Assembly (NCBI RefSeq): GCF_034314045.1 | Contig: NZ_JAVIWL010000001.1 | Coordinates: 186,001-250,000 of the forward strand | From: Glaciimonas sp. CA11.2 | GTDB taxonomy: Bacteria > Pseudomonadota > Gammaproteobacteria > Burkholderiales > Burkholderiaceae_D | Reading direction: 5' to 3' | DNA length: 64,000 nucleotides | Shown here: piece by piece, positions 9,731 through 21,578 of the stretch | Layout of the letters: every line of letters starts with the position of its first letter | Position numbering within the stretch: position 1 is the first letter of the stretch | Position numbers and translations under genes: made by a program | The notes under the pieces: model-generated | Told to the model about the DNA's origin: nothing | Databases searched by the model: none | Seen by the model: only the letters and a program-made list of their open reading frames with translations

Positions 9731-12078
9731 CACGCTTTCTCCACGCTGATAGAACCAAACATCGCACCCAATGCGTTTGTAGATGAATGTCCTGCGGCTA
9801 TGCGCACCACGTTCTCGGGCAAGCCCACATCTATTGCCGCCATCAACGATGCAGCGCCCTGCCCTTGCTTCACCTTAATCAGGTCACCCGTTGCGATACC
9901 CATTTTCTGGGCTAGCGTCGCAGATAACCAGGCTTGCGGCACCTGTGCATCGGTAGTTGTTTGCAACGATGAGGCGCGACGGACAACCGCATCAGAGAAA
10001 TAGATAGGTACATCTGCAACACGCTCAATAGCATCGCTGACTGCGATGACTGCCGACACTGGCTGCAATGCAACATCAGAGATGTTATTTAGACGACTTT
10101 GCAGATTTGCTTCTGCAAGATTATCGGTGCCAAGTACTTCTACACGAATCGCTTCGGAAGTATCGTAGTCAAAACCGGGCAAACTGAGCAAGTTTCCTAA
10201 CACGCGTAAAACTTTCCAAGCTGGTCTTGCATCCGCCAATGGTCGCACCGTGCCATTGAAGCTTTGGGCGCGTCCCTCGCAATTGATGAAGGTGCCGGAA
10301 GTTTCGGTAAATGGGGCAATGGGCAACAAGACGTCGGCATAATCTGTAGCGTGCTTATACGCCGATAAAACCACAACCATTTCAGCCTGATTGAGTGCAG
10401 CACGCGCGACTTGCGGATTAAAACTATCCAACTCAGGCTCAACATTTAATAAAACATAGGCCTTGCGTGGTGAAGCAAACATCTCTTGGGCATTGGCACC
10501 TTTGCCAACCGCAGGGATGGCCTGCGCCAGATAACCACCAACTGTGTTCCCTGCCTCGGTCATATAACCAAACCTGGCGTCAGTTTGTTGCGCGATCCAC
10601 TGAGCGGCCGCATGCAATTGTGACGCTTGTGGATGCTGCGCAGCCGCGTTACCGAGTAACACTGCTTTCGAAGTACCTGACAATAAACTTGTGGCAGTTT
10701 GTTTTGCACTCGCCGATGGCGCAATATTCTCAAAACCCGAAGGTATGGCAATACTTTTTGCTTGTGCAACCGCTACCACAACCTCACCAAGCATAGCCAG
10801 CCATGCGGACGGTGCGGCGATGATCTTATTAGCGACGGGCATCAGCAAATCATCATCAGTGGCGTGCAGAATGCTCAACTTGCCGCCGCGCTTCACACTC
10901 AAACGTAGCCGTGCCGATAATAACGGATGATCTTTCCGCAGGAACGAGCCAATCACGAACGCCCGATCAAGGTCAGCGAATTCGTTGATCGACATACCCA
11001 ACCAAGGTGAGACCTTGCCATCCAGAGCGAAGTCTGACTGACGGGTACGGAAATCGATATTTTCTGAACCAAGTCCACGCACAACTTTCTGCAGCAGAGA
11101 GAGTTCTTCCAACGTTGAATACGGCGTGCCCAACGCGGCAATCGCATTAGCACCGTGTTCATGGCGGACATTACGCAAACCATGCGCCACGTATTCCAAG
11201 GCCGTTTGCCATTCAACTTCCTGCCACTTGCCGTCTTGCTTCAACATCGGCTTGGTCAAGCGCTCGGCGCTGTTCAACCCTTCATAAGCGAAGCGGTCTT
11301 TGTCGGACAACCAGCACTCATTGACATCATTGTTTTCTAAAGGCAGCACGCGCATCACTTTGCCCGACTTAACCTGGACGATCAGATTGGCACCAAGGCC
11401 ATCATGCGGGCTAATTGATTTCCGACGCGACAGTTCCCAGGTACGAGCGCTGTAACGGAATGGCTTGGAAGTCAACGCGCCAACCGGGCAAAGATCGATC
11501 ATATTGCCGGACAGTTCAGAGTTAACAGTCTTACCAACAAAGGTCGTGATTTCGGAATGTTCCCCGCGACCCACCATGCCGAACTCCATGACGCCAGCAA
11601 TTTCCTGGCCGAAACGTACGCAGCGGGTGCATTGGATGCAACGTGTCATTTCCTGCATGGAGATCAGTGGACCAGCATCTTTGGGAGACACTACCCGTTT
11701 TTCTTCTTCGTAGCGGGAGGAAGATTTGCCGTATCCAACCGCCAAATCCTGCAATTGGCATTCGCCACCCTGATCGCAAATTGGGCAATCAAGCGGGTGG
11801 TTAATGAGCAGGAATTCCATCACGCTCTTTTGCGCTGTGACTGCTTTGTCGCTTGCAGTGCGCACGATCATGCCGGCGCTTACTGGTGTAGCGCAAGCAG
11901 GCAAGGCCTTCGGTGCTTTTTCTACCTCGACCAGACACATGCGGCAGTTAGCCGCAATGGAGAGTTTTTTGTGATAACAAAAATGGGGAATGTAAGTACC
12001 AATTTTATTGGCAGCATCCATTACCATGCTGCCTTCTTGGACTTCCACTTTTTTGCCGTCTATTTCGATTTCGACCAT
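9730..12078 (-). CDS. nuoG: NADH-quinone oxidoreductase subunit G
   Basis: A 782-residue peripheral-arm subunit carrying several iron-sulfur clusters. The N-terminal domain has a [2Fe-2S] motif ([20 protein letters not shown], residues 33-52, with a further Cys at CATPV), an H-x3-C-x2-C motif in [14 protein letters not shown], and a [4Fe-4S] motif [10 protein letters not shown] followed by CPVGAL. The rest is the molybdopterin-oxidoreductase-like fold, which holds no cofactor in complex I. It lies about 120 bp after nuoF and its stop overlaps the nuoH start. Confidence 0.96.
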   Translation of the reverse strand: MVEIEIDGKKVEVQEGSMVMDAANKIGTYIPHFCYHKKLSIAANCRMCLVEVEKAPKALPACATPVSAGMIVRTASDKAVTAQKSVMEFLLINHPLDCPICDQGGECQLQDLAVGYGKSSSRYEEEKRVVSPKDAGPLISMQEMTRCIQCTRCVRFGQEIAGVMEFGMVGRGEHSEITTFVGKTVNSELSGNMIDLCPVGALTSKPFRYSARTWELSRRKSISPHDGLGANLIVQVKSGKVMRVLPLENNDVNECWLSDKDRFAYEGLNSAERLTKPMLKQDGKWQEVEWQTALEYVAHGLRNVRHEHGANAIAALGTPYSTLEELSLLQKVVRGLGSENIDFRTRQSDFALDGKVSPWLGMSINEFADLDRAFVIGSFLRKDHPLLSARLRLSVKRGGKLSILHATDDDLLMPVANKIIAAPSAWLAMLGEVVVAVAQAKSIAIPSGFENIAPSASAKQTATSLLSGTSKAVLLGNAAAQHPQASQLHAAAQWIAQQTDARFGYMTEAGNTVGGYLAQAIPAVGKGANAQEMFASPRKAYVLLNVEPELDSFNPQVARAALNQAEMVVVLSAYKHATDYADVLLPIAPFTETSGTFINCEGRAQSFNGTVRPLADARPAWKVLRVLGNLLSLPGFDYDTSEAIRVEVLGTDNLAEANLQSRLNNISDVALQPVSAVIAVSDAIERVADVPIYFSDAVVRRASSLQTTTDAQVPQAWLSATLAQKMGIATGDLIKVKQGQGAASLMAAIDVGLPENVVRIAAGHSSTNALGAMFGSISVEKA

Positions 12079-12201
12079 GGCTTTTGCTTTTCTTGCCTAA
12101 GTATTTTGCTTACTGTTTTGAATTACGCCATCACAAACACACATAATTTCACTCAATCAATAGTGTCATATGGTCGCGCAGTAAATTTTTAGCGCCGCCC
12201 T

Positions 12202-13497
12202 TTAAACATACGCTGGCACCAGGCAATGCTTATGCTCAATGTGATACTCGAATTCTTCACGGTAATGCTTCAGAAAACCGCGTACCGGCATCGCTGCTGC
12301 ATCACCAAGCGCGCAAATCGTGCGGCCCATGATATTGCCCGCGACAGTATCGAGCAGATCGATATCCTCTGGACGACCCTCGCCATTTTCAATCCGATGA
12401 ACCAGTCGATATAGCCAACCGGTACCTTCGCGGCATGGCGTACATTGCCCGCACGACTCCTCAAAATAGAAGTATGACAATCGTTGTAAAGCCTTGACCA
12501 TGCAACGTGTATCGTCCATCACGATCACTGCGCCAGAACCGAGCATTGACCCCGCTTTTGCAATGGCGTCATAATCAAGATCGGTATCCATCATGACGCT
12601 ACCAGGTATCACAGGAGCAGACGAACCGCCGGGAATCACCGCTTTGATTTTTTTACCGCCACGCATACCACCAGCGAGTTCTAACAACTTGGCAAATGGC
12701 GTGCCCAAAGGCACTTCATAGTTGCCCGGCAATTCAACATCGCCCGAAATCGAGAAAATCTTGGTACCGCCGTTATTTGGCCTACCTAGTCCGGCATATG
12801 CTGCGCCGCCCATATTGAGCAAAAAAGGGACTGCCGCAAATGTTTCAGTGTTATTAATGGTCGTCGGTTTGCCGTACATACCAAAGCTGGCTGGAAACGG
12901 TGGCTTAAAGCGCGGTTGCCCTTTTTTACCTTCCAACGACTCGAGCAATGCGGTTTCTTCACCGCAAATGTAAGCGCCATAACCATGGAACGCATGCAAC
13001 TGGAAGCTGAAAGCGCTTCCGAATATTTTGTCACCCAGTGCGCCCGCAGCGCGTGCTTCATCCAGCGCCTCTTCGAAACGCGCATAGCCAGCCCAAATTT
13101 CACCGTGTATATAGTTGTAGCCGACGGTGATACCCATCGCAAACGCACCAATCGCCATACCTTCAATCAATGCGTGCGGATTGTAGCGAATAATGTCGCG
13201 ATCTTTAAACGTGCCAGGCTCGCCCTCGTCCGAGTTACAGACCAGGTATTTTTGACCGGGGAACTGACGTGGCATAAAACTCCACTTCAAACCTGTCGGA
13301 AAACCAGCGCCGCCACGACCACGCAACGATCCCGCTTTTAGTTCTGCAATAATTTGTTCCGGCGTGATACCGTCATTCAGAATGCGCTTCAACGCAGAGT
13401 AACCACCGCGTTTAACATAATCTTCGTAATGCCAGTTGTCACCGTCGAGATCTGCAAGGATCAATGGATTGATATGTCGATTATGCAGACTGGTCAT
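12202..13497 (-). CDS. nuoF: NADH-quinone oxidoreductase subunit F
   Basis: The 431-residue NADH-oxidising subunit, binding FMN and the N3 [4Fe-4S] cluster. The nucleotide/FMN glycine-rich segment [17 protein letters not shown] and the cluster motif [11 protein letters not shown] with a distal cysteine are present. The start ATG overlaps the nuoE stop (ATGA), suggesting coupled translation. Length and motif order are normal for the family. Confidence 0.97.
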   Translation of the reverse strand: MTSLHNRHINPLILADLDGDNWHYEDYVKRGGYSALKRILNDGITPEQIIAELKAGSLRGRGGAGFPTGLKWSFMPRQFPGQKYLVCNSDEGEPGTFKDRDIIRYNPHALIEGMAIGAFAMGITVGYNYIHGEIWAGYARFEEALDEARAAGALGDKIFGSAFSFQLHAFHGYGAYICGEETALLESLEGKKGQPRFKPPFPASFGMYGKPTTINNTETFAAVPFLLNMGGAAYAGLGRPNNGGTKIFSISGDVELPGNYEVPLGTPFAKLLELAGGMRGGKKIKAVIPGGSSAPVIPGSVMMDTDLDYDAIAKAGSMLGSGAVIVMDDTRCMVKALQRLSYFYFEESCGQCTPCREGTGWLYRLVHRIENGEGRPEDIDLLDTVAGNIMGRTICALGDAAAMPVRGFLKHYREEFEYHIEHKHCLVPAYV

Positions 13498-13985
13498 TTT
13501 GGGCTCGATTCGGTCAATTCCGCTAGCAAGCCATCGATCTTATCGTTCGACATCCAGCTGCACATGCGCTTGTTGTTAACCAATAGCACCGGCGCATCAC
13601 CACAAGCGCCCATGCATTCACCTTCCATCAGCGTGAACTGGCCGTCTGCGGTGGTTTCGCGATAGTCGATACCTAATTTGTGCTTAAGATGTGCCGCTGC
13701 TTTTTCGCCGCCGGACAACTGACAAGGCAAATTGGTGCAAATCGTGATCTTATGTTTACCGATCGGCTTGGTGTTGTACATGTTATAAAAGGTCGCGACT
13801 TCCTGCACCGCGATAGCCGGCATCTCGAGATAATCGGCGATGTCATGCATCAGTTCTGGCGACAGCCAGCCTTTTTCATCCTGCGCAATCGCCAATGCAG
13901 CCATTACTGCCGACTGTTTTTGGTCGGTAGGAAACTTCGCTACCTCGCGATCAATTTTTTTGTATGTATCTTGACTTAACAACAT
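13494..13985 (-). CDS. nuoE: NADH-quinone oxidoreductase subunit E
   Basis: The small thioredoxin-like subunit with the N1a [2Fe-2S] cluster. Cluster cysteines are seen in [11 protein letters not shown] and [11 protein letters not shown]. The frame is open to a GTG at 14066. The ATG at 13983-13985 ([12 protein letters not shown], 163 residues) fits the usual family N-terminus and is chosen, although it lacks a strong ribosome site; the ATG at 13997 is an alternative. The gap to the nuoD stop is about 240 bp, unusually long for this operon, and holds no recognisable gene. Confidence 0.93.
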   Translation of the reverse strand: MLLSQDTYKKIDREVAKFPTDQKQSAVMAALAIAQDEKGWLSPELMHDIADYLEMPAIAVQEVATFYNMYNTKPIGKHKITICTNLPCQLSGGEKAAAHLKHKLGIDYRETTADGQFTLMEGECMGACGDAPVLLVNNKRMCSWMSNDKIDGLLAELTESSPK

Positions 13986-14227
13986 GTTGTTGGCCATTCG
14001 TACGCGGTGATCTGCGCTGGTTATTGGTAAATTCACGGCGAGTGCTGTAAAGCGCACCACACTCACGAAAACATGTACTCGCTATTGGAAACTTCTAAAA
14101 ATCTGCCAAACAAACCGAATTCGCTTTTGTGATGCTCACAGCACTTCCGTACTTCTGCGGGCTGCCAACATCTTCAAACAAAACCAAGTTCATTCGTACT
14201 GTTTTTTAGGTATCCAAAAGTCAATCC

Positions 14228-15481
14228 TTAGCGGTCAATTTCTCCAAACACAATATCTTGCGTTCCGATAATAGTGACGGCATCCGCAATCATGTGGCCC
14301 TTAGCCATCTCATTCAAACCTTGCAAATGCGGGAAGCCGGGTGCACGAATTTTCAGACGATATGGCTTATTGGCCCCATCGGAAACAATGTACACACCAA
14401 ACTCACCTTTTGGATGTTCAACGGCAGCGTAGGCTTCACCCGGCGGCACGTGGAATCCCTCAGAGAAGAGTTTGAAGTGATGAATCAACTCTTCCATGTT
14501 CGATTTCATGTCAACGCGAGAAGATGGTGCCACTTTGTGATTAGTCGTCATCACCGGACCATCATTGTTTCGCAACCATTCTACGCACTGCTTGATAATA
14601 TGGTTTGACTGACGCATTTCTGCGACGCGTACAAGGTAGCGATCGTAACAATCGCCGTTCTTACCGACTGGAATATCAAAATCCAGTAGATCATAAACTT
14701 CGTAGGGTTGCTTCTTGCGCAAATCCCATTCGATACCAGATCCGCGCAACATTGGACCCGTGAAACCCATGGCTTTGGCGCGCTCTGGTGAGACAACACC
14801 GACGCCAACCAGCCGCTGTTTCCAAATACGATTATCCGTCAGCAAGGTTTCGTATTCGTCAACGTATGTAGGAAAACGGGCTGTGAAATCCTCAATGAAA
14901 TCCAGCATTGAACCCTGGCGGTTTTCATTCAAGGCCTTGATGGCTTTTGCGTTACGAACAATCGATGCTTTATGCTGCGGCATTTGGTCAGGCAGATCGC
15001 GATACACACCGCCGGGACGATAGTAAGCGGCATGCATCCGTGCGCCGGAAACTGCTTCATAACAGTCCATCAAATCTTCACGTTCGCGGAATGCATACAA
15101 CAATACTGCCATTGCGCCGACGTCCAATGCATGCGCGCCGATCCACATCAAGTGATTCAACAAACGGGTTATTTCATCGAACATGACGCGGATGTATTGC
15201 GCACGCAAAGGCACTTCGAGGCCTAGTAAGCGCTCGATAGCCATCACGTATCCGTGCTCATTACACATCATCGACACGTAGTCGAGACGATCCATGTAAG
15301 GAACCGATTGCAAATAGGTTTTTTGCTCTGCCAGTTTTTCAGTTCCGCGGTGCAACAAACCAATATGCGGATCGGCACGCTGAATAACCTCGCCATCCAA
15401 CTCCAGCACGAGGCGCAAAACACCATGCGCAGCAGGATGTTGCGGACCGAAGTTCAGCGTGTAATTCTTGATTTCTGCCAT
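14228..15481 (-). CDS. nuoD: NADH-quinone oxidoreductase subunit D
   Basis: The 417-residue 49-kDa-type subunit that lines the quinone site next to NuoB. It has the N-terminal [20 protein letters not shown] hairpin, the [18 protein letters not shown] segment, and the C-terminal [13 protein letters not shown] ending typical of bacterial NuoD. It overlaps the nuoC stop by one base, a sign of coupled translation. Confidence 0.97.
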   Translation of the reverse strand: MAEIKNYTLNFGPQHPAAHGVLRLVLELDGEVIQRADPHIGLLHRGTEKLAEQKTYLQSVPYMDRLDYVSMMCNEHGYVMAIERLLGLEVPLRAQYIRVMFDEITRLLNHLMWIGAHALDVGAMAVLLYAFREREDLMDCYEAVSGARMHAAYYRPGGVYRDLPDQMPQHKASIVRNAKAIKALNENRQGSMLDFIEDFTARFPTYVDEYETLLTDNRIWKQRLVGVGVVSPERAKAMGFTGPMLRGSGIEWDLRKKQPYEVYDLLDFDIPVGKNGDCYDRYLVRVAEMRQSNHIIKQCVEWLRNNDGPVMTTNHKVAPSSRVDMKSNMEELIHHFKLFSEGFHVPPGEAYAAVEHPKGEFGVYIVSDGANKPYRLKIRAPGFPHLQGLNEMAKGHMIADAVTIIGTQDIVFGEIDR

Positions 15482-16077
15482 TATTTGATCCCGTAATTTT
15501 CTTCGCGAATCACGCGCGGCGTGATTTCACGCGGATCTATCGTAACAGGCTGATAAATTACGCGCTTTTGCTCTGGGTCATAACGCATCTCAACGTAGCC
15601 AGAAACAGGGAAATCTTTGCGGAACGGATGACCGATAAATCCGTAGTCGGTCAAAATACGACGTAAATCGTTATGACCTTCGAACAGGATTCCGAAGAAA
15701 TCGAATGCTTCGCGTTCGTACCAGTCAGCAGCAGACCAAATACCTGTCAAAGATGACAGAATAGGCAACTCATCATCGGGCGCAAATACACGCACGCGCA
15801 AGCGCCAGTTATGTTCGAGGGACAGCAAATGCGAAACGGCAGCAAAACGTGCACCGTCCCACACCCCATCACCGTACGTTGAGTAATCAACGCCGCATAA
15901 ATCGATCAACTCTTCAAAGCGCGTATCGGCATGATCACGTAGTACGCGCATGACCGACAAATAATTCGACGCCTTGACGATAATGGTGACCTCGCCGAAG
16001 GCAACAGTCAGACTTTGAAGATCGTCGCCTAGCGCATTACGCACAGCTGCTTCAAGGGTTTCTAATTTCGTCGTCAT
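15481..16077 (-). CDS. nuoC: NADH-quinone oxidoreductase subunit C
   Basis: The 198-residue 30-kDa-type subunit of the complex I connecting arm, which carries no cofactor. The family signature is visible as [20 protein letters not shown] followed by [16 protein letters not shown]. It is a separate gene here, not fused to nuoD as in enterobacteria. It lies 9 bp after nuoB. Confidence 0.97.
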   Translation of the reverse strand: MTTKLETLEAAVRNALGDDLQSLTVAFGEVTIIVKASNYLSVMRVLRDHADTRFEELIDLCGVDYSTYGDGVWDGARFAAVSHLLSLEHNWRLRVRVFAPDDELPILSSLTGIWSAADWYEREAFDFFGILFEGHNDLRRILTDYGFIGHPFRKDFPVSGYVEMRYDPEQKRVIYQPVTIDPREITPRVIREENYGIK

Positions 16078-16086
16078 TCGGTTCTC

Positions 16087-16563
16087 TTAGCGCGCAATCG
16101 TATTGGTGCGGCGAATCTTGTTTTGCAGCTGAATGATGCCGTACAGCAGGGCTTCAGCAGTCGGAGGGCAGCCGGGAACGTAGATATCAACAGGTACAAT
16201 ACGATCACAACCACGCACTACTGAATAGGAGTAATGATAGTAACCACCACCGTTTGCACACGAACCCATTGAAATAACCCAACGAGGCTCCGGCATTTGG
16301 TCGTAAACCTTACGTAACGCAGGTGCCATCTTATTACAGAGCGTTCCTGCGACGATCATGACATCCGACTGGCGCGGCGATGGGCGAAAAATAACGCCGA
16401 AACGATCCATGTCGTAGCGCGAGGCTCCGGCGTGCATCATCTCGACTGCACAACAAGCCAAACCAAACGTCATCGGCCACAAGGAACCGGTACGCGTCCA
16501 GTTAATGAGTTTATCAGCCGTAGTGGTGACAAATCCTTCGTTCAATACACCTTCAATTGACAT
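16087..16563 (-). CDS. nuoB: NADH-quinone oxidoreductase subunit B
   Basis: A 158-residue subunit holding cluster N2, the last iron-sulfur centre before quinone. The ligand cysteines are visible as the tandem pair in LACCAVEMM, one in [15 protein letters not shown] and one in [11 protein letters not shown]. Length is normal. It starts 3 bp after the nuoA stop. Confidence 0.97.
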   Translation of the reverse strand: MSIEGVLNEGFVTTTADKLINWTRTGSLWPMTFGLACCAVEMMHAGASRYDMDRFGVIFRPSPRQSDVMIVAGTLCNKMAPALRKVYDQMPEPRWVISMGSCANGGGYYHYSYSVVRGCDRIVPVDIYVPGCPPTAEALLYGIIQLQNKIRRTNTIAR

Positions 16564-16566
16564 GAT

Positions 16567-16926
16567 TTACTCCCAATCCAGCGCGCCCTTCTTCCATATG
16601 TACCAGAAGCCGACAACAAATTCAGCGATGAATACCATCATCGTGATGAAGCCAGCCCAGCCGAGATCTCGCATAGCGACACCCCAAGGGAAGAAAAAGG
16701 CAGTTTCCAGATCGAACAAAATGAACAAAATGGCGACAAGGTAATACCGCACATCAAACTTCATGCGCGCGTCTTCGAATGCTTCAAAACCGCATTCGTA
16801 TGGAGAATTTTTTTGAGCATCGGGCCGATGTGGCCCAAGAATACGACCCAGCAATTGCGGCATAACACCAACCGCAATACCGATCAATATAAATAATAAG
16901 ACGGGGAAATAATTTTCGAGGTTCAC
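16567..16926 (-). CDS. nuoA: NADH-quinone oxidoreductase subunit A
   Basis: First gene of the complex I operon, a 119-residue subunit with three membrane helices. The conserved loop [20 protein letters not shown] and the helix [15 protein letters not shown], with its buried acidic residues, are clear. A 158-bp gap to the upstream tRNA gene would hold the operon promoter, but no convincing hexamer pair was assigned by eye. Confidence 0.97.
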   Translation of the reverse strand: MNLENYFPVLLFILIGIAVGVMPQLLGRILGPHRPDAQKNSPYECGFEAFEDARMKFDVRYYLVAILFILFDLETAFFFPWGVAMRDLGWAGFITMMVFIAEFVVGFWYIWKKGALDWE

Positions 16927-17084
16927 GATTTTTCGCCAATAATTTGAACGGTTAGCAAAGTGATGTGAGGTTAAGTTTTATACCGATTAATTCGATCCGT
17001 ATAAGACTTAACCGCTTGAATCTACCATCACTAGTTCCTCGATAACAAACCAGCGTAGGAACAACTTTGCTGACTTTAAAAGCT

Positions 17085-17169
17085 TGGTGCCGACGGCGAG
17101 ACTCGAACTCGCACAGCTTTCGCCACTACCCCCTCAAGATAGCGTGTCTACCAATTTCACCACGTCGGC
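17085..17169 (-). tRNA. tRNA-Leu (GAG anticodon)
   Basis: Reading the minus strand from 17169 gives an 85-nt class II tRNA. The acceptor stem GCCGACG pairs with CGTCGGC, and CCA is encoded at the 3' end. The anticodon stem CTATC/GGTAG surrounds the loop TTGAGGG, giving anticodon GAG. A long variable arm (TGGCGAAAGCTG region) and the T-arm loop TTCGAGT are present. It sits between secG and nuoA on the same strand, a layout common in Burkholderiales. Confidence 0.97.
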
Positions 17170-17253
17170 ATAAGGGCATATTTTAACCTGTTTTCGCATT
17201 TTTGTTCAATGCACAATTTGATTAAAACCCAGTAATTACGTTCTAAACTAAAA

Positions 17254-17691
17254 CTATTTAGGGATTTGATTCGAAGGGTCGGTACTATGCCCTGCCGCAG
17301 CTGGATTTGTCGCTGCCGCTGGCGCACTTGCGGCCGGTGTCGCTGGCGCGCTACCCGCTGTATTTGGCACAGGAACCGTAGTCGATGGAATCGATGCCGC
17401 CGGTGCGGATGCCGCTGGCAAACTGTCCATTACACCGCCAGTTGCTGCAGTGCGATGACTACCCAAATAAACCAAAGCTAATGTTGCACAGAAAAAAATC
17501 AGCGCGGCCAAACCCGTCGACTTTGACAAAAAATTCGATGAGCCAGTCGCTCCAAACAAACTACCTGAAGCGCCCGAGCCAAAAGCTGCGCCCATATCGG
17601 CACCTTTACCATGCTGCAATAGGACAAGTCCGATAATCGTTAACGCCGACAAAACTTGAACGACAACGATAATAGTAAGTACTGAGTTCAT
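17254..17691 (-). CDS. secG: Preprotein translocase subunit SecG
   Basis: A 145-residue membrane protein. Residues 1-75 match SecG: a first helix (TIIVVVQVLSALTIIGLVLLQ), the conserved HGKGADMGAAFGSGASGSLFG loop, and a second helix. SecG assists SecYE during export. The last 60 residues are an Ala/Pro/Ser/Thr-rich tail with low complexity, typical of betaproteobacterial SecG and probably disordered. It lies between tpiA and tRNA-Leu. Confidence 0.95.
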   Translation of the reverse strand: MNSVLTIIVVVQVLSALTIIGLVLLQHGKGADMGAAFGSGASGSLFGATGSSNFLSKSTGLAALIFFCATLALVYLGSHRTAATGGVMDSLPAASAPAASIPSTTVPVPNTAGSAPATPAASAPAAATNPAAAGHSTDPSNQIPK

Positions 17692-17889
17692 TTAATGATT
17701 TTCCAATGGAGAGATACTTCTGTTTTTTACGATCTAATTCTTTTAGCGCTTTTCACTACTATATTTCCGCCGCACCCGCATGAATAGCTTATTAATCAGC
17801 TGTTCAATAGCTGGTGGACCTACCGCCTTATTGACACCGGCAAGTCACATCGATATTACGAGCGAATCGATGTCTCACCGGTGCGAAGC

Positions 17890-18636
17890 TCAAGCCGCAG
17901 CAATAATAGAAAGAAAATCTGCTGCCTTCAATGCTGCACCACCGATCAGGCCACCGTCAATATCCGGCATTGCCATGAGTTCGGCTGCGTTATCGGGCTT
18001 CATGCTCCCGCCGTACAAAATCTTTACAACCGATGCAGATTCGCTGTCCCTAAGCGACACTTTACTCCGCAAAGCTGCATGGACATCCTGCGCCATTTGC
18101 GGCGTGGCTGTTTTACCCGTCCCAATCGCCCATACCGGCTCATAGGCAATCACAATCTTCTTGATCGCAGAGACCTCAAGCAGTGCCAGTACGGCATCTA
18201 ACTGCTCACCGACTACAGCATCGGTTTGTCCTGCTTCACGTTGTGCCAAGGTTTCACCCACGCAAACAATCGGGGTTAAACCCGCCTGCAGCGCACTCAA
18301 CGTTTTTTGCGCCACCATTTGGCTGGACTCACCATGATACGCGCGCCGCTCGGAATGGCCGACAATCACATACTTACAGTCAAAATCAATCAACATAGAG
18401 GCCGCCACCTCACCCGTATAGGCACCGGAAGCATGAACAGATACATCCTGCGCGCCCCAAGCCAATGCTGTTCCGGCAAGCGCGGCCTGGCACTGGGCCA
18501 GATACGGAGATGGCACACATACTGCTATATCGCAATTAGTCGCCCCAAGGCCAGCCTTCAGTTCCGCCAGCAATGACGTGTTGGCAGCTAAGCTGCCATT
18601 CATTTTCCAATTTCCAGCTACGAGATTGCGACGCAT
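17890..18636 (-). CDS. tpiA: Triosephosphate isomerase
   Basis: A 248-residue TIM-barrel enzyme that interconverts dihydroxyacetone phosphate and glyceraldehyde 3-phosphate. The N-terminal [10 protein letters not shown] holds the catalytic lysine. HSERR carries the electrophilic histidine, [14 protein letters not shown] carries the catalytic glutamate and loop 6, and [10 protein letters not shown] and GLIGGAAL form the phosphate site. The ATG at 18634-18636 gives the usual [11 protein letters not shown] start and is preferred to an in-frame TTG three codons upstream. It precedes secG on the same strand. Confidence 0.97.
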   Translation of the reverse strand: MRRNLVAGNWKMNGSLAANTSLLAELKAGLGATNCDIAVCVPSPYLAQCQAALAGTALAWGAQDVSVHASGAYTGEVAASMLIDFDCKYVIVGHSERRAYHGESSQMVAQKTLSALQAGLTPIVCVGETLAQREAGQTDAVVGEQLDAVLALLEVSAIKKIVIAYEPVWAIGTGKTATPQMAQDVHAALRSKVSLRDSESASVVKILYGGSMKPDNAAELMAMPDIDGGLIGGAALKAADFLSIIAAA

Positions 18637-18807
18637 TATCGGCAAAGCCCACTATTTTAATAACCCGACATTCTAACGCGGGAGGACCGAGGCGGTCAAA
18701 CCACAGGATTATTACCCATTATTTTCACTGATCGATATCCATAAAAACAGGAGAAACGTGCTTATTTACAACCTTTATAGAAGGGAAGCGCCTATAAACA
18801 CCATGGG

Positions 18808-19584
18808 TTAAGCAGCGAGGCGGCGTCGAAATACCCAACGCGCCGCATCAGAATCTTTTGCGGCAAATTGATAACCCTCTACATCAAAGTCTTTCAATTG
18901 CTCTGGATCTGTCACTTTATTCACGGTCGCGTAGCGTGCCATCAACCCCCGCGCGCGCTTCGCATAGAAGGAGATAATCTTATATTTACCGTTTTTCCAG
19001 TCTTCAAAAACCGGTGCGACGATACTCGCCTCCAAGACTTTGGGTCGAACCACTTTAAAATACTCATCCGATGCCAGATTGACCAAGACATCGGCTTTAA
19101 GTTTGGCTAACTCCTGATTTAGCCCAAGTGTTACGGTGTCATGCCAAAATGCATATAAATTCTTGCCGCCAGGATTCGCCAGTTTTGTCCCCATTTCCAG
19201 TCGGTAAGGCTGCATCAGATCGAGTGGCCGCAGCATGCCATACAACCCGGATAAAATACGGACGCGACTTTGTGCATAAGACAATTGTTTCGCGTTCAAC
19301 GAGTTGGCATCAAATCCTGCGTAGACGTCACCATTGAATGCCAAAATTGCTTGTTTGGCATTAATGCTGCTGAAATTTGTTGACCAGGAGGAAAACCGCG
19401 TGGCATTCAGATGCGCAAGAGCATCGGAAATATGCATCAGTCCGCCCACTTCTGCGGGTGACATTTTTTTTAACACGTCAACCAATTCAGCCGAGCGCGA
19501 AATAAAATCTGGCAATGTATGTAGATCAGTAGTCGGTGGCGTGGTGTAATCGAGCGACTTGGCAGGCGATAGAACAATTAACAT
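18808..19584 (-). CDS. yaaA: Peroxide stress protein YaaA (DUF328/UPF0246)
   Basis: A 258-residue protein with the family start [13 protein letters not shown] and the conserved blocks [39 protein letters not shown] and [15 protein letters not shown]. In Escherichia coli YaaA lowers free iron during hydrogen peroxide stress and binds DNA. The role here is carried over from the family. It is divergent from the PIN-domain gene, with a 58-bp gap. Confidence 0.92.
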   Translation of the reverse strand: MLIVLSPAKSLDYTTPPTTDLHTLPDFISRSAELVDVLKKMSPAEVGGLMHISDALAHLNATRFSSWSTNFSSINAKQAILAFNGDVYAGFDANSLNAKQLSYAQSRVRILSGLYGMLRPLDLMQPYRLEMGTKLANPGGKNLYAFWHDTVTLGLNQELAKLKADVLVNLASDEYFKVVRPKVLEASIVAPVFEDWKNGKYKIISFYAKRARGLMARYATVNKVTDPEQLKDFDVEGYQFAAKDSDAARWVFRRRLAA

Positions 19585-19642
19585 AGATAATATCCGTACT
19601 CATGTATTCAAAAAATAAACATACCGAAAAGAATTGTTCCCA

Positions 19643-20086
19643 ATGATACCGAAGCGCATCGTAATCGACACGAATGTCTGTTTAGATTTATTTGTTTTCC
19701 GTGACCCACGCTGGTCAGCATTGATGGCAGCGCTTCAATCAGGCGAGGTTGAAGCCGTAACGCGTGCCGACTGCCGCATGGAATGGCAACTGGTTTTGCA
19801 TTACTCGCACCTGCCCATTAACGACGAGACGCGTCCGGGATTCAACCTGGCGTTCGAAACATATATAAAATATGTTGAGCCGGAGGCGCTATCTCCCCGC
19901 ACCGATATCCGATTACCGATTTGCTCCGACCCGGATGACCAGAAATTTCTGGAATTGGCACTAGATACGCACGCCACAACGCTCATTACCAAGGACAAAG
20001 CGCTCCTGAAGCTAGCTCGCAAGACCGCTAAATTAGGACTTTTTTCGATCATTCCCCCTCAGAGTTGGCAACTGCCGCAACAGTAA
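19643..20086 (+). CDS. PIN-domain protein, putative toxin-type ribonuclease without visible antitoxin
   Basis: A 147-residue protein from the ATG at 19643; the frame opens at a TTG nine bases earlier. A PIN fold is indicated by the N-terminal strand with Asp (RIVIDTNVCLDLF), a central glutamate region, and C-terminal acidic residues in SDPDDQKFLELAL and ITKDKALL. This pattern fits the COG1569 group of PIN proteins, usually described as toxin components. No small antitoxin gene flanks it on either side, so either it acts alone or the partner lies elsewhere. RNase activity is inference. Confidence 0.75.
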   Translation: MIPKRIVIDTNVCLDLFVFRDPRWSALMAALQSGEVEAVTRADCRMEWQLVLHYSHLPINDETRPGFNLAFETYIKYVEPEALSPRTDIRLPICSDPDDQKFLELALDTHATTLITKDKALLKLARKTAKLGLFSIIPPQSWQLPQQ

Positions 20087-20303
20087 TTACGCTTCTTATA
20101 TGAGTTCGGCCACAAACCGCTAAAATAAGCATGTAATTATAGAAACCTGTTGCCGAGCAAAATATTTAAAAAAATTTCATGTGTTTGTCAAAATTTCCCG
20201 ATGAAACTAGTACAAGTGCGGACCGGCATCGCACTGCTGGATGGCTCTCGGAAAATTAACCACAGCCGCATCTGTTATCGTCGATACCTCATCATAAAAA
20301 CTC

Positions 20304-21515
20304 ATGACCAAGCTGCCCAATGTTGCCGCATTTACGGCACCTCTTACCTCCCTAAACGCCACCGTTCCGACGTTGCGGTCAAAACTACCTAACGTTGGCA
20401 CCACCATTTTCACAACCATGTCAGCGCTTGCGATTGAAAAAAATGCGGTCAACTTAGGCCAGGGTTTCCCCGATTTTAATTGTGATCCTGCGCTGGTCGG
20501 CGCCGTTAGCGAGGCCATGAAGAATGGCCTGAACCAATACCCTCCAATGGTGGGTATACCTTCACTGCGATCAGCCATCGCTGAGAAGATCAAAAAACTG
20601 CACGGGCATAGTTATGATCCGGCCACTGAAATCACCGTCACTGCGGGCGCCACCCAAGGTTTGCTGACGGCCATTATGTGTGCGGTCCACACCGGCGATG
20701 AAGTGATTGTCATCGAGCCGGCTTATGACAGCTACGTGCCAGCCATTGAATTGGCTGGCGGCAAACCGGTCTTTGTACAAATGACACTCGGCGCAAACGG
20801 ATACGCTGTGCCATGGGATAACGTCGCGGCAGCGGTGAGTCCACGCACCCGGCTCATTATGATCAACTCTCCGCACAATCCCACCGGCAGCGTGCTGAGC
20901 GCCACTGATATAGCAGCATTGGCAGACATCGTACGCGACACCGACATTCTGATCTTATCGGATGAAGTCTATGAACACATGGTGTATGACGGCTTGACGC
21001 ACGAATCGATCAGCCGTCATCCTGAGCTGGCCGCGCGCGCTTTTATTGTGTCGAGCTTCGGCAAAACCTATCACGTTACGGGCTGGAAAATTGGTTTCGT
21101 TGCAGCACCCGTTGCCCTCTCTGCGGAATTTCGCAAAGTGCATCAATTCAACGTTTTCACGGTCAATACGCCTGTCCAGTATGGGATTGCACAGTATATG
21201 CAGAATCCAGCGCCCTATCTGGAACTGTCCGCCTTCTATCAGCGCAAGCGTGATTTATTTCGGACTGGCTTACAAGATTCTCGCTTCAAATTATTACCTT
21301 CTGATGGCACGTATTTTCAGTGCGTGGATTACTCCGCAATTTCCTCCACAAGTGAGGTGGAATTTGCGAGCTGGTTAACTAGTGAAATTGGCGTTGCTGC
21401 GATTCCTGTGTCCGCTTTTTACTCGACGCCACGTCAATCCGGCATCGTGCGCTTTTGTTTTGCGAAACAAGATGAAACCCTGCATAAGGCGCTGCAACGA
21501 CTAAAAACCATTTAA
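20304..21515 (+). CDS. PLP-dependent aminotransferase (methionine/kynurenine type)
   Basis: A 403-residue fold-type I aminotransferase. Clear elements are NLGQGFPDFNCD near residue 50, the cofactor loop AGATQGLLTAI, INSPHNPTGSV, the LSDEVYEHMVYDG aspartate/tyrosine segment, and the PLP lysine in SSFGKTYHVTGWK. The PHNPTG and SFGKTYHVTGWKIG blocks are those of YbdL-like methionine aminotransferases and kynurenine transaminases. The first 25 residues look like an unstructured extension. Exact substrate is uncertain. A glutathione transferase gene follows after about 60 bp on the same strand. Confidence 0.88.
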   Translation: MTKLPNVAAFTAPLTSLNATVPTLRSKLPNVGTTIFTTMSALAIEKNAVNLGQGFPDFNCDPALVGAVSEAMKNGLNQYPPMVGIPSLRSAIAEKIKKLHGHSYDPATEITVTAGATQGLLTAIMCAVHTGDEVIVIEPAYDSYVPAIELAGGKPVFVQMTLGANGYAVPWDNVAAAVSPRTRLIMINSPHNPTGSVLSATDIAALADIVRDTDILILSDEVYEHMVYDGLTHESISRHPELAARAFIVSSFGKTYHVTGWKIGFVAAPVALSAEFRKVHQFNVFTVNTPVQYGIAQYMQNPAPYLELSAFYQRKRDLFRTGLQDSRFKLLPSDGTYFQCVDYSAISSTSEVEFASWLTSEIGVAAIPVSAFYSTPRQSGIVRFCFAKQDETLHKALQRLKTI

Positions 21516-21578
21516 AGTTTGACAGTTAACACTTACGCATTGCTCACACCGATTGATCACCCCGCAAAGGAAATATTG

